A DNA stretch of 64,000 bases from Bog-756 sp963812885 (GTDB taxonomy: Bacteria; Actinomycetota; Acidimicrobiia; Acidimicrobiales; RAAP-2), in the NCBI GenBank assembly GCA_963812885.1, contig CAWEWZ010000006.1, positions 124,001 to 188,000 of the forward strand, in the 5' to 3' direction. Within the stretch, counting starts at the first letter, position 1. Every line of letters starts with the position of its first letter. Shown piece by piece: positions 55,804-64,000 of the stretch. The notes beneath the pieces were generated by a model. That model ran no database searches and was not told where the DNA came from. It saw only the letters and a program-made list of their open reading frames with translations. The position numbers and the translations under genes are program-made.

Positions 55804-57096
55804 ATGCTCGCCAGTCTGGCCAACATCTTCCGGATCCCCGACCTTCGGAAGAAGGTCGTCTTCACGCTGACCATCATCGCCCTGTACCAGTTCGGGGCCA
55901 ACGTGCCGGTCCCCTTCGTCAACTTCTCGAAGGTCCAGCAGCTGGAGGCGGCGTCCAAGTCCTCGGGGGTTCTCGGCTTCCTCAACCTCTTCTCGGGCGG
56001 GGCCCTCACCCGGATGGCCGTGTTCGGGCTCGGGATCATGCCCTACATCACCTCCAGCATCATCATCCAGCTGCTGGCCACGGTCATCCCCAAGCTCGAG
56101 GAATGGCGTGACCAGGGGGCGGTGGGCCAGAAGAAGCTGACCCAGACCACCCGGTACCTCACCGTGGCCCTGGCCCTGATGCAGTCGACCGGCCTGGTCT
56201 ATCTGTTCCACAAGGGCGGGGGAGGGCTGTTCGGCTCCACCCAGAGCATCGACCTGATCCTCAACTACTCGATCTGGCGGGCGGCCTTCATCGTGATGAC
56301 CCTCACCGCCGGCACCGCCTTCGTGATGTGGCTGGCCGAGCTGATCACCCAGCGCGGCATCGGCCAGGGCATGTCCATCCTGATCTTCGCCAACGTGGTG
56401 GCCGGTATCCCGTCAGGGCTGAACACGGTGCTGCAGGAGGGCGGCCGGGTCAAGTTCACCACCATCCTGATCGTGTCCCTGGCCCTCCTCGTCCTGATCG
56501 TCTTCGTCGACCAGGGACAACGGCGCATTCCGGTGACCTTCGCCAAACGGGTGGTGGGGCGCAAGATGTACGGCGGGTCGAGTACCTACATACCGCTCAA
56601 GGTCAACCAGGCCGGTGTGATCCCGATCATCTTCGCCAGCTCGGTGCTCTACATCCCGATCCTGCTGTCCAACATCATCCCGTCCTCGGCCTTCCGGACC
56701 TGGGTGAACGCCAACGTCACCCCGACCAGCCTCTTCTACATCCTCACCTACTTCGTCTTCATCCTCCTCTTCACCTTCTTCTACGTCTACGTGGCCTTCG
56801 ACCCCCACCAGCAAGCCGACATCATCAGGAAGCAGGGTGGCTACATCCCGGGCATCCGACCCGGGCAGCCGACCGAGCGCTACCTGGCCCATATCCTCAA
56901 CCGGATCACCTGGCCGGGCGCCCTCTTCCTCGGTGGCGTGGCCATCACTCCGTCCCTGCTGATGGCGGCTTGGAACATCACCAGCTATCCCTTCTACGGC
57001 ACCACACTTCTCATCGCCGTGGGCGTGGCACTCGAGACCATGAAGCAGATCGACAGCCAGCTCATGATGCGAAACTACGAGGGCTTCCTCAAGTAG
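55804..57096 (+). CDS. secY: Preprotein translocase subunit SecY
   Basis: 430 aa with ten membrane helices. Conserved parts: LFSGGALTRMAVFGLGIMPY after helix 1, the ribosome-contacting loop QGQRRIPVTFAKRVVGRKMY and the periplasmic-to-TM7 segment YIPLKVNQAGVIPIIFASSV. It forms the protein-conducting channel with SecE. GAGGAGACCA precedes the ATG. The stop touches the adk GTG. Confidence 0.97.
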   Translation: MLASLANIFRIPDLRKKVVFTLTIIALYQFGANVPVPFVNFSKVQQLEAASKSSGVLGFLNLFSGGALTRMAVFGLGIMPYITSSIIIQLLATVIPKLEEWRDQGAVGQKKLTQTTRYLTVALALMQSTGLVYLFHKGGGGLFGSTQSIDLILNYSIWRAAFIVMTLTAGTAFVMWLAELITQRGIGQGMSILIFANVVAGIPSGLNTVLQEGGRVKFTTILIVSLALLVLIVFVDQGQRRIPVTFAKRVVGRKMYGGSSTYIPLKVNQAGVIPIIFASSVLYIPILLSNIIPSSAFRTWVNANVTPTSLFYILTYFVFILLFTFFYVYVAFDPHQQADIIRKQGGYIPGIRPGQPTERYLAHILNRITWPGALFLGGVAITPSLLMAAWNITSYPFYGTTLLIAVGVALETMKQIDSQLMMRNYEGFLK

Positions 57097-57774
57097 GTGG
57101 TACCCGGAGCCAGGCTCGTTGTCCTCGGCAAACAGGGGGCAGGCAAGGGGACACAGTGCGTGCGCCTCTCCCACCACTACGTCGTGCCCCACGTGTCCAC
57201 CGGGGACATGCTGCGGGCCGCGGTGAAGCAGGAGACGGCCATCGGACAGAAGGCCAAGGACCTGATGGACCGCGGCGAGCTGCTGAGCGACGAGCTGATC
57301 ATGGACATGGTGGCCGAGCGCCTGCGGGAGAGTGACGTCCGGGCCAGAGGGTTCGTGCTGGACGGGTGCCCCCGTACGGTGTCCCAGGCCGAACGGCTGG
57401 CCGACATCCTGGCCCCGTTCGATCTCGACCTGGCCATCGACATCGAGATCCACACCACCCAGGTGCTCAAGCGCCTGGCGGCCCGGCGGGTCTGCGTCGA
57501 CTGCGGGTCGAACTACTCGCTCTCGTCCCCTCCCCTGATCAACTGGACCTGTGACGTGTGCGGCGGCGAGGTGATCCAGCGCCAGGACGACACCGAGGAG
57601 GCCATCTCCCGCCGTCTGGAGCTCTACGAGATCCAGACGACCCCCCTGATCGAGTGGTACCGGGCCCGCAACCAACTGGAGTCGGTGCCGGGGACGGGGT
57701 CTCCCGACGCGGTGACCCGCCGGATGGTCAAGGTGATCGAGATCCGGCGGAACCGGGGGAGCGGGTTCGGATGA
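57097..57774 (+). CDS. adk: Adenylate kinase
   Basis: 225 aa, long-LID zinc type. P-loop LGKQGAGKGTQ (10-20), AMP-binding STGDMLRAAVK, FVLDGCPRTVSQAERL, and LID Cys pairs CVDC and CDVC. Equilibrates ATP, ADP and AMP. GTG start directly after the secY stop. TGA overlaps the map ATG. Confidence 0.95.
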   Translation: MVPGARLVVLGKQGAGKGTQCVRLSHHYVVPHVSTGDMLRAAVKQETAIGQKAKDLMDRGELLSDELIMDMVAERLRESDVRARGFVLDGCPRTVSQAERLADILAPFDLDLAIDIEIHTTQVLKRLAARRVCVDCGSNYSLSSPPLINWTCDVCGGEVIQRQDDTEEAISRRLELYEIQTTPLIEWYRARNQLESVPGTGSPDAVTRRMVKVIEIRRNRGSGFG

Positions 57775-58514
57775 GGCGCAATCCCGATGAGCTGGCCAAG
57801 ATGCGCCGGGCCGGCCGGGTGGTGGCCGAGATGCACGAGGCCACCAGGGCGGCCATCCGCCCCGGGGTCTCGACCGCGGACCTCGACCGGGTCGCCCGCG
57901 AGGTACTCGATCGGCGGGGGGCCGGCTCGAATTTCCTCAACTACCACGGCTTCCCCGCCGTCATCTGCACGTCTCCCAATTCGATGATCGTGCACGGCAT
58001 CCCGGACAAGTCGGTGATCCTGCACGAGGGGGACATCATCTCGGTGGACTGCGGGGCGATCATCGAGGGCTACCACGGGGACGCCGCCTACACCGCGGGG
58101 GTGGGCGAGGTCTCGGCCGAGGCCACCCGGCTGATGGAGGTCACCGAGCAGAGCCTGTGGGCGGGGATCGAGCAGCTGCGTCCCGGCAACCGGCTCCACG
58201 AGGTGGGACGGGCGGTCCAGCAGGTGGCCGAGGCGGCGGGGTTCTCGGTGGTCAGGGAGTATGTGGGCCACGCCATCGGCACGGCCATGCACGAGGAGCC
58301 CCAGGTGCCCAACTACTGGCCCGGCACCCCCGGCCCCACCCTCAAGACGGGGATGGTGTTCGCCGTCGAGCCGATGGTCAACGCCGGAGGCCCGGGCACC
58401 GTCCAGCTCGACGACGGCTGGAGCGTGGTCACCTCCGACGGCCGGCTCTCGGCCCATTTCGAGCACACCATCGCCGTGACCGATGACGGCCCGGAGGTGT
58501 TCACCGTCCTCTGA
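57771..58514 (+). CDS. map: Methionine aminopeptidase, type I
   Basis: 247 aa. The five metal ligands are visible: Asp in SVDCGAI, Asp in YHGDAAYT, His in YVGHAIGTAMHEEP, Glu in FAVEPMVNAGG, Glu in HFEHTIAVTDDG. Removes the initiator Met co-translationally. ATG at 57771, overlapping adk (ATGA). Confidence 0.96.
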   Translation: MRRNPDELAKMRRAGRVVAEMHEATRAAIRPGVSTADLDRVAREVLDRRGAGSNFLNYHGFPAVICTSPNSMIVHGIPDKSVILHEGDIISVDCGAIIEGYHGDAAYTAGVGEVSAEATRLMEVTEQSLWAGIEQLRPGNRLHEVGRAVQQVAEAAGFSVVREYVGHAIGTAMHEEPQVPNYWPGTPGPTLKTGMVFAVEPMVNAGGPGTVQLDDGWSVVTSDGRLSAHFEHTIAVTDDGPEVFTVL

Positions 58515-58561
58515 GCGGCCGGCCCCCGGACCTGGTCATCCGGGCCGATTTGCAGGTCGAA

Positions 58562-58590
58562 CTGGCAATTTGGCCGTAAGGGGCTAAACT
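58562..58590 (+). promoter_or_regulatory. Weak promoter candidate for infA
   Basis: CTGGCA, 17-bp spacer, TAAACT, both 4 of 6 matches; in the 246-bp map-infA gap, an AT-richer patch than its surroundings. Confidence 0.3.
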
Positions 58591-58671
58591 ATTCATTCGG
58601 CTGGCCACGGGTGTGCTGTGGCGTGCCGATCCCGCTCCTGGTGGTGCCCTTCGGGCGTGCCCCCGAATGCG

Positions 58672-58725
58672 GTGCGGACGAACGACGACAGTGTGGTTCG
58701 TCACGCACGTCGGCCTTCGGGCCGA
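58672..58725 (+). promoter_or_regulatory. Two-stem structured leader of infA
   Basis: GTGCG-GACGAAC (58672-58683) pairs with GTTCGTC-A-CGCAC (58696-58708), 12 bp with one bulged A and a 12-nt loop. Next, TCGGCC-TTCG-GGCCGA (58710-58725) is a perfect UUCG tetraloop hairpin, 24 nt before the GAGGAG ribosome binding site. Either could be a control element; the second could also stabilise the mRNA. Confidence 0.45.
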
Positions 58726-58760
58726 GCGGACAAGAACGACAGAGTATCGAGGAGATTCAC

Positions 58761-58985
58761 CTGCCCAAGCCCAAAGAAGATGCCATCGTGCTGGAGGGCA
58801 CGGTCGTCGAGCCGCTGCCCAACGCCATGTTCCGGGTCGAGCTCGAGAACGGCCACAAGGTGCTGGCTCACAGTTCGGGCAAGATGCGGATGCACCGGAT
58901 CCGGATCCTTCCCGGGGACAAGGTGCAAGTGGAGATCACTCCCTACGACCTGGCCCGGGGACGGATCACCTACCGCTACAAGTGA
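58761..58985 (+). CDS. infA: Translation initiation factor IF-1, apparently starting at CTG
   Basis: 74 aa including the initiator; IF-1 is about 73. PKPKEDAIVLEGTVVEPLPN is the family N terminus and HSSGKMRMHRIRILPGDKVQ the OB-fold end. The codon where Met is expected is CTG at 58761, with GAGGAG at the ideal distance (6 nt) and no ATG, GTG or TTG at the expected place. Upstream in-frame starts would add more than 40 non-conserved residues. Either a non-canonical start or a base error. Confidence 0.9.
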   Translation: MPKPKEDAIVLEGTVVEPLPNAMFRVELENGHKVLAHSSGKMRMHRIRILPGDKVQVEITPYDLARGRITYRYK

Positions 58986-59041
58986 GCCGGTCCGGGGCTG
59001 CGGCGCGATCCCGTGCTCCCTGGGGGGTCCGGGCCCGACAT

Positions 59042-59130
59042 GGCAGTGCGGGCGACGGAGGCAGTGTGGCGACAGAGGCAGTTGACGACAGATGCAGGTG
59101 GCAGACGAGCAGGTGCAGTGCAGGTGAGCA
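59042..59130. repeat. Degenerate tandem repeat, 15-18 bp unit, infA-rpmJ gap
   Basis: About five units beginning GGCAG or GCAGG: GGCAGTGCGGGCGACGGA, GGCAGTGTGGCGACAGA, GGCAGTTGACGACAGAT, GCAGGTGGCAGACGA, then shorter GCAGGTG copies. No reading frame of note. Confidence 0.55.
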
Positions 59131-59151
59131 GTACGAGACAAGGACGAGAAC

Positions 59152-59265
59152 ATGAAGGTCCGACCCAGCGTCAAACCGATGTGTGAGAAGTGCAAAGTGA
59201 TCCGCCGGCACCGGCGGGTCTTCGTCATCTGCGAGAACCCGCGCCACAAGCAGCGCCAGGGTTGA
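59152..59265 (+). CDS. rpmJ: Ribosomal protein L36
   Basis: 37 aa, too short for most gene callers. MKVRPSVKPMCEKCKVIRRH, with zinc ligands Cys11, Cys14, Cys27 and His32 all present. ACGAGAAC precedes the ATG. Confidence 0.96.
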   Translation: MKVRPSVKPMCEKCKVIRRHRRVFVICENPRHKQRQG

Positions 59266-59302
59266 TGCGCCCGGACATGGCGTAAGAGAGAAAGAAGAGC
59301 AC

Positions 59303-59681
59303 GTGGCCCGTATTTCCGGCGTGGACATCCCCCGCGAGAAGCGGTTGGAGATCTCCCTCACCTACATCTTCGGCATCGGCCGGACCACCGCCCAGCGGAT
59401 CTGCGCGATCCACCGAGACCAACCCCGACACCCGTGTCCGGGACCTCACCGACGAAGAGGTGACCCGCCTCCGCAACTACATCGACACCAACCTCCAGGT
59501 CGAGGGCGACCTGCGGCGGGACGTGTCCCAGGACATCAAGCGCAAGATGGAGATCGGGTGCTACCAGGGCATCCGGCACCGCAAGGGTCTGCCCGTCCAC
59601 GGGCAGCGCACCCACACCAATGCCCGTACCCGTAAGGGACCGAAGAAGACGGTCGCCGGAAAGAAGAAGGTTCGCAAGTAA
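59303..59681 (+). CDS. rpsM: Ribosomal protein S13, one frameshift
   Basis: 125 aa after repair. ARISGVDIPREKRLEISLTY, FGIGRTTAQRICA, then (after removing one extra A at 59408) STETNPDTRVRDLTDEEVTR and the basic C terminus RKGLPVHGQRTHTNARTRKG. It contacts the P-site tRNA and L5. GTG start, GAGAGAAAGAAGAG upstream. Confidence 0.93.
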
Positions 59682-60089
59682 ATGGCCAAGACCGCCAAAT
59701 CAGCCCCCACCGCCCGGCGCCCGCGGAAGCGGGAGCGCAAGAACATCACCTTCGGCGTCGCCCACATCAAGAGCTCGTTCAACAACACCATCGTCTCCAT
59801 CGCCGATCCCGAGGGCAACGTGCTGGCCTGGGCGTCGGCCGGCAACGTCGGGTTCAAGGGATCCCGCAAGTCCACCCCCTTCGCCGCCCAGCTGGCGGCC
59901 GAGCAGTGCGCCAAGCGGGCCATGGAACACGGCGTGCGCCGGGTCGACGTGCTGGTCCGCGGGCCGGGCTCGGGCCGGGAGACGGCCATCCGGTCCCTGG
60001 CTGCAGCCGGCATCGAGGTGGCCGGCATCAAGGACGTGACCCCCATCCCCCACAACGGTTGCCGCCCCAAGAAGCGGCGTCGGGTCTAG
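59682..60089 (+). CDS. rpsK: Ribosomal protein S11
   Basis: 135 aa. NITFGVAHIKSSFNNTIVSI, VGFKGSRKSTPFAAQLAAE and the C terminus DVTPIPHNGCRPKKRRRV. Platform protein at the E site. ATG directly follows the rpsM stop. Confidence 0.97.
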   Translation: MAKTAKSAPTARRPRKRERKNITFGVAHIKSSFNNTIVSIADPEGNVLAWASAGNVGFKGSRKSTPFAAQLAAEQCAKRAMEHGVRRVDVLVRGPGSGRETAIRSLAAAGIEVAGIKDVTPIPHNGCRPKKRRRV

Positions 60090-60117
60090 GCCGGGACAAG
60101 GCAGGAAAGGCTCACCT

Positions 60118-60765
60118 ATGGCTCGTTACACCGGACCCGTCTGCCGGCTTTGCCGCCGGGAGCGCACCAAGCTCTTCTTGAAGGGAGAGCGCTGCTATTC
60201 GATGAAATGCCCCGTCTCCGAGGCGGTGACCGACCGGCACAGCCGGGCCTACCCGCCCGGCGAGCACGGCCGCGACCGGATGCGCCAGGGCTCCGAGTAC
60301 CTCGGACAGCTGCGGGAGAAGCAGAAGGCCCGCCGCATCTACGGCCTGCTCGAGCGGCAGTTCCACAACCTCTACGTCGAGGCCAGTCGGGCACCGGGGA
60401 TCACCGGGGAGAACCTGCTGCGCATGCTCGAGCTGCGGCTCGACAACGTCGCCTTCCGCGCCGGATGGGGGGCCAGCCGGTCCCAGGCCCGCCAGTTCGT
60501 GCGTCACGGGCACGTCCTGGTCAACGGCAAGCGGGTGACCATTCCGAGCTACCGGGTGCGCCAGGGCGACGTCGTGGCCCTCAAGCCGTCGTCCCGGGAG
60601 CTGTTCCACGTCCGTCGCAACATGGACACCCTCGACCGGCAGTTGCCACCGTGGTTGGAGACGGTCGGCGACCGTTTCGAGGTCCGGGTGTTCTCCCTCC
60701 CGTTGCGGGAGCACATCGACGAGCCCGTCCAGGAGCAGCTCATCGTCGAGCTCTACTCGAAGTAG
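60118..60765 (+). CDS. rpsD: Ribosomal protein S4, zinc type
   Basis: 215 aa. The zinc N terminus has CRLC at 9-12 and further Cys in GERCYSMKC. The S4 RNA-binding domain is SQARQFVRHGHVLVNGKRVT. Assembly initiator and part of the mRNA entry helicase. The 124-bp gap to rpoA (60766-60889) is strikingly C-rich and unstructured, with only GAGGAG before rpoA. Confidence 0.96.
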   Translation: MARYTGPVCRLCRRERTKLFLKGERCYSMKCPVSEAVTDRHSRAYPPGEHGRDRMRQGSEYLGQLREKQKARRIYGLLERQFHNLYVEASRAPGITGENLLRMLELRLDNVAFRAGWGASRSQARQFVRHGHVLVNGKRVTIPSYRVRQGDVVALKPSSRELFHVRRNMDTLDRQLPPWLETVGDRFEVRVFSLPLREHIDEPVQEQLIVELYSK

Positions 60766-60889
60766 CCCCGCCCCGTCCGCGACCCCGTACCGCATCACCT
60801 CGTTCCGACACCATCCAGTCTCAGAACATCCCGAACCCACCCACCCCGACCCACACAGCGCACCACACTGCCGAGGAGCCACGATCAGC

Positions 60890-61828
60890 ATGCTCATCAT
60901 CCAGCGACCCACCGTCGAATCCATCGGTGAAGAAGAGGACAACCGCCAGCGGTTCGCCGTCGGACCGCTCGACCCCGGCTTCGGCCACACCCTGGGCAAC
61001 TCCCTCCGCCGCACCCTGCTGTCCTCCATTCCCGGCGCCTCGATCACCCAGGTCCGCTTCGACGACGCCCTCCACGAGTTCACCACCCTGCCGGGTGTGA
61101 AAGAGGACGTCACCGACCTCATCCTCAACCTCAAGGACCTCCTGTTCCGGGTGCACAGCGAAGAGCCGGTGACCATCCGCCTCGACAAGCGCGGACCCGG
61201 GGACGCCACCGCCGGCGACCTCCAGGTCACCGCCGACGTCGAGGTGCTCAACCCCTCCCAGCACATCGCCTCCCTCAACGCCAAGGGTCGGCTGGCCGTC
61301 GACCTCACCGTCGAGCGCGGCCGGGGCTACCTCTCGGCCGACAAGTCCAAGCGCTCCGCCACCATCGGGGTGATCCCGGTCGACGCCATCTTCTCGCCGG
61401 TCCGGCGGGTGGCCTTCACCGTCGAGCCCGTCCGGGTCGAGCAGTCGACCGACTTCGACCGACTGGTCCTCGACATCGAGACCGACGGCTCCCTGACCCC
61501 CCGCGAGGCCCTGGCCTCGGCCGGCGACACGCTCCGTACCCTGGTCGGCCTGGTGGCCGATCTGGAGGACGAGCCCATGGGCCTCGAGCTCGGAGAGGTG
61601 GGGACGGTCGGCACCGGCTCCCCCGACCTCGATCTGCGCATCGAGGACCTCGACCTCACCGAGCGCCCCCGCAACTGCCTCAAGCGGGCGCAGATCAACA
61701 CCATCGGCGAACTGGTCGACCGCACCCTCGACGACCTGCTCAACATCACCAACTTCGGGCAGAAGTCGCTCGACGAGGTGCTCCAGAAGCTCGACGAGCG
61801 GGGACTCTCCCTGCGGGTCAAGGACTGA
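60890..61828 (+). CDS. rpoA: RNA polymerase alpha subunit
   Basis: 312 aa. N-terminal assembly domain (FAVGPLDPGFGHTLGNSLRR; TLLSSIPGASITQVRFDDAL) and the C-terminal promoter-contacting domain (RPRNCLKRAQINTIGELVDR; NFGQKSLDEVLQKLDERGLS). ATG at 60890; another in-frame start is not needed. Confidence 0.97.
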   Translation: MLIIQRPTVESIGEEEDNRQRFAVGPLDPGFGHTLGNSLRRTLLSSIPGASITQVRFDDALHEFTTLPGVKEDVTDLILNLKDLLFRVHSEEPVTIRLDKRGPGDATAGDLQVTADVEVLNPSQHIASLNAKGRLAVDLTVERGRGYLSADKSKRSATIGVIPVDAIFSPVRRVAFTVEPVRVEQSTDFDRLVLDIETDGSLTPREALASAGDTLRTLVGLVADLEDEPMGLELGEVGTVGTGSPDLDLRIEDLDLTERPRNCLKRAQINTIGELVDRTLDDLLNITNFGQKSLDEVLQKLDERGLSLRVKD

Positions 61829-61837
61829 GGTCGCGGC

Positions 61838-62191
61838 ATGCTCGGGACTCCGAAGAAGGGTCGCCGCTTCGGCGGCAGCTCCGCCCACCAGAAGGCGATG
61901 ATGGGGAACCTGGTGGCGTCCCTCATCGCCGCCGAGTACCTGGTCACCACCGAGGCCAAGGCCAAGGCCCTGCGGCCGGTGGCCGAGAAGGTGATCACCG
62001 CCGCCGCCAAGGGGGGCGTGGCCCGGCAGCGGAACGTGGTGGCCTTCATCCGGGACAAGGACATGGCCCACAAGCTCTTCGTGGAGATCGGCCCCCGCTA
62101 CGCCGAGCGCCAGGGCGGCTACACCCGGATCCTCAAGCTGGGCAATCGGCTGGGCGACAACGCCCCGATGGCCCGCATCGAATTGGTGTGA
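61838..62191 (+). CDS. rplQ: Ribosomal protein L17
   Basis: 117 aa. GTPKKGRRFGGSSAHQKAMM, then LVTTEAKAKALRPVAEKVIT and a C terminus GGYTRILKLGNRLGDNAPMA. TGA overlaps the truA GTG (GTGA). Confidence 0.96.
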   Translation: MLGTPKKGRRFGGSSAHQKAMMGNLVASLIAAEYLVTTEAKAKALRPVAEKVITAAAKGGVARQRNVVAFIRDKDMAHKLFVEIGPRYAERQGGYTRILKLGNRLGDNAPMARIELV

Positions 62192-63070
62192 GCCCGCCCC
62201 CCGGGCCCGGGGGGATGGATGACCAGTCCGTCCGGTGGCGGCTGACCGTCGCCTACGACGGCTCGGGATTCCACGGATTCGCGGCCCAGCAGGGTCAGCG
62301 CACCGTGGCCGATGCCCTCGGCACGGCGCTGGCCCGCATCGCCCGCACCCCGGTCGCCCTGACCTGCGCGGGACGCACCGACAGCGGCGTCCACGCCCTC
62401 GGCCAGGTGGTCCACTTCGACCTCCCCGCCGCCCGGTCCGCCGGTCTCGATCCGGACGCCGTGGTCCGCTCCTGCAACAGCCAGTTGGCCCCGGCCATCG
62501 TCGTGCGCGACGGCGGCCATCGCCCCGGCCGGCTTCGACGCCCGTCACTCGGCCCTGGCCCGCCGATACCGCTACCTGGTGGTCAACGCCCCGGTGGCCG
62601 ACCCCCTGCTGGCCGGCCTGACCTGGGCGGTCTCCGACCCGCTGGACCTGCGGTCGATGGCCGCCGCCGCCGACGCCCTGCTCGGCGAGCACGACTTCCG
62701 GGCCTTCTGCCGACGGGTCCCGGGGACCTCGCCCGCCGATCCGATCAACCGGCGGGTGATCGACGCCCGCTGGACCCGGTTGAGCGCCGCCCCCGGGTCG
62801 ACCGGCACGGGGCGGCCCCGCATGGTCCCGCCGGAGGCGCCTCCGGCCCTGGTTCCCGAGGTCGGGAGCCTGCTGGCCTTCGAGATCGAGGCCAACGCCT
62901 TCTGCCACCAGATGGTCCGCTCCCTGGTGGGAACCCTGGTCGACGTGGGTCGGGGCCGGAAGCGCCCCTCCGACGTGATGTGGATCCTGCGTTCCGCCGA
63001 CCGGCAGCAGGCGTCCCAGCCGGCCCCCGCACAGGGGTTGACCCTGATGGGGGTCCGCTACGATGGCTGA
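62188..63070 (+). CDS. truA: tRNA pseudouridine(38-40) synthase TruA, one frameshift
   Basis: About 293 aa. WRLTVAYDGSGFHGFAAQQG, the catalytic Asp in CAGRTDSGVHALGQVVHFD, then (after one extra G at 62512) AAIAPAGFDARHSALARRYR and FEIEANAFCHQMVRSLVGTL. It modifies the anticodon arm of many tRNAs. GTG at 62188 is coupled to rplQ; ATG 62215 is an alternative. Confidence 0.92.
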
Positions 63071-63075
63071 CCGGC

Positions 63076-63104
63076 TTGCCGGCCAGGGTGTTTGGTCGTA
63101 TCCT
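63076..63104 (+). promoter_or_regulatory. Promoter of rplM-rpsI
   Basis: TTGCCG, 17-bp spacer, TATCCT, starting 5 bp after the truA stop. Confidence 0.55.
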
Positions 63105-63143
63105 GGTGCGTTCGCCGGGTTGGACCCAGGGCCGGCGCTCCGC

Positions 63144-63202
63144 GAGTGGGAACACCACTCCCGGCCGGGTCAGCGTTCCCGCTCCGCCTCCGACCGGAGG
63201 CG
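63144..63202 (+). promoter_or_regulatory. Hairpin-containing leader of rplM
   Basis: GAGTGG-GAACA-CCACTC (63144-63160), then CGCCTCC-GACC-GGAGGCG (63185-63202), within a leader of about 140 nt. Ribosomal leaders that sense L13 are known in Firmicutes; a similar role here is a guess. Confidence 0.4.
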
Positions 63203-63253
63203 CCGCCATCACCCAGCATCACTGACACCAGCACCACCGGACAAGGAATTCTC

Positions 63254-63721
63254 GTGCGCACGTACACACCCAAACCCGCCGACATCACCCGTGCCTGGCG
63301 CATCGTCGACGCCGACGGCCTGGTGCTCGGTCGGCTGGCCACCGAGGTGGCGGCCGTGCTGCGGGGCAAGCACAAGCCGATGTTCGCCCCCAACCTCGAT
63401 ACCGGTGACCACGTCATCGTGATCAACGCCGACAAGGTGGTGCTGACGTCGGGCAAGGCGGAGAGCAAGCTGTCCTACCGGCACAGCGGCTACCCGGGCG
63501 GTCTGACCGCCACCAGCTACAGCGACCTGATGATCGACCGGTCCGACCAGGTGGTCCGCAACGCCATCACCGGCATGCTGCCGAAGAACCGCCTGGGGAG
63601 ACAGATGGCCACCAAGCTGAAGGTCTATGCCGGTGCCGAGCACCCCCACGCCGCCCAGTCACCCGAACCCCTGGACATCCCGGACGCGCGCCGCACGGCG
63701 TCGGCCCGGAGTGGTGCGTGA
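63254..63721 (+). CDS. rplM: Ribosomal protein L13
   Basis: 155 aa. AWRIVDADGLVLGRLATEVA, VVLTSGKAESKLSYRHSGYP, and GMLPKNRLGRQMATKLKVYA are standard. GTG at 63254 with ACAAGGA upstream. TGA overlaps the rpsI GTG. Confidence 0.95.
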   Translation: MRTYTPKPADITRAWRIVDADGLVLGRLATEVAAVLRGKHKPMFAPNLDTGDHVIVINADKVVLTSGKAESKLSYRHSGYPGGLTATSYSDLMIDRSDQVVRNAITGMLPKNRLGRQMATKLKVYAGAEHPHAAQSPEPLDIPDARRTASARSGA

Positions 63722-64000
63722 GCACCGTCGCCGACCAGGCAACCGTACGAACCGATCGCGAGGAACACGCCGTGGCCAACGCCGTCCCCATCTGCCATAC
63801 GACAGGTCGCCGCAAGCGGGCGGTGGCCCGGGTCCGGATCCGGCCCGGCCAGGGAGCCATCACCGTCAACGGTCACAAGTTCGAGGAGTACTTCACGTCG
63901 GCGACCCACCGGATGATCGTCACCGAGCCCCTCCGGTTGACCGAGACCACCGAGTCCTGGGCCATCGACGTGACCATCGACGGCGGCGGGGTGTCCGGCC
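63718..64000 (+). CDS. rpsI: Ribosomal protein S9, 5' part (cut by window edge)
   Basis: First 94 codons. A short non-conserved N terminus (STVADQATVRTDREE) leads into the family core TTGRRKRAVARVRIRPGQGA and ITVNGHKFEEYF. GTG start at 63718 overlaps the rplM stop (GTGA). The rRNA-contacting C terminus lies outside. Confidence 0.93.
   Translation, partial: MSTVADQATVRTDREEHAVANAVPICHTTGRRKRAVARVRIRPGQGAITVNGHKFEEYFTSATHRMIVTEPLRLTETTESWAIDVTIDGGGVSG

Overview
The window is a GC-rich bacterial chromosome segment. Its gene content points to a high-GC actinobacterium, most plausibly class Acidimicrobiia or a relative. The grounds are the crotonyl-CoA carboxylase/reductase plus ethylmalonyl-CoA-type mutase, an MptB-like polyprenol-phosphomannose transferase, a zinc-type S14, a long rpoB-rpoC/str/S10/spc/alpha ribosomal block, and many start codons placed only 6-9 nt after a TANNNT -10 box (leaderless genes). 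The taxon is inferred from these features, not measured.

Layout. 1-9.4 kb: acyl-CoA metabolism (thiolase, Ccr, methylmalonyl-CoA epimerase, acyl-CoA carboxylase beta and a small epsilon-like subunit, B12-dependent mutase, 3-hydroxybutyryl-CoA dehydrogenase), with an unexpected GIY-YIG protein in the middle. 9.5-25.3 kb: housekeeping and mixed genes (HSL-type hydrolase, S51-like protein, two cyclophilins, aspartokinase, aspartate-semialdehyde dehydrogenase, PhoU, NDH-2, RmuC, a secreted or anchored protein of unknown function, citrate synthase, TesB, GH1 glycosidase, GtrA, YajQ). 25.3-28.7 kb: tRNA-Tyr, MptB-like transferase, GNAT, tRNA-Thr, tRNA-Met, rpmG, tRNA-Trp. 28.7-40.5 kb: secE-nusG-rplK-rplA, rplJ-rplL, rpoB-rpoC. 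40.7-64 kb: rpsL-rpsG-fusA-tuf-rpsJ, then rplC through truA, rplM and a truncated rpsI.

How the genes work together. The first block could condense acetyl-CoA, reduce acetoacetyl-CoA, reductively carboxylate crotonyl-CoA to ethylmalonyl-CoA, epimerise and rearrange it, and carboxylate propionyl-CoA. That is much of the ethylmalonyl-CoA route, with citrate synthase nearby as another acetyl-CoA consumer. The second half is the transcription and translation machinery, with promoters in long gaps (rpoB, rpsL, rplC, rplM) and candidate structured leaders ahead of rplJ, tuf, rplC, infA and rplM. Within transcription units most genes are joined by ATGA, GTGA or TGATG overlaps.

Two cross-cutting observations matter. 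First, at least 14 genes, including essential single-copy ones (nusG, rplK, rplJ, rpoC, rplD, rplV, rpsQ, rpsM, asd), are broken by one extra base, and rplJ also by one missing base. The breaks are best read as sequence errors, and each gene is annotated across its break. The apparent rplD-rplW and rplJ-rplL fusions are products of these errors. Second, several ribosomal proteins carry unusually long acidic C-terminal tails (L29, L22, L10, L4, S3), the most unusual biology seen here.
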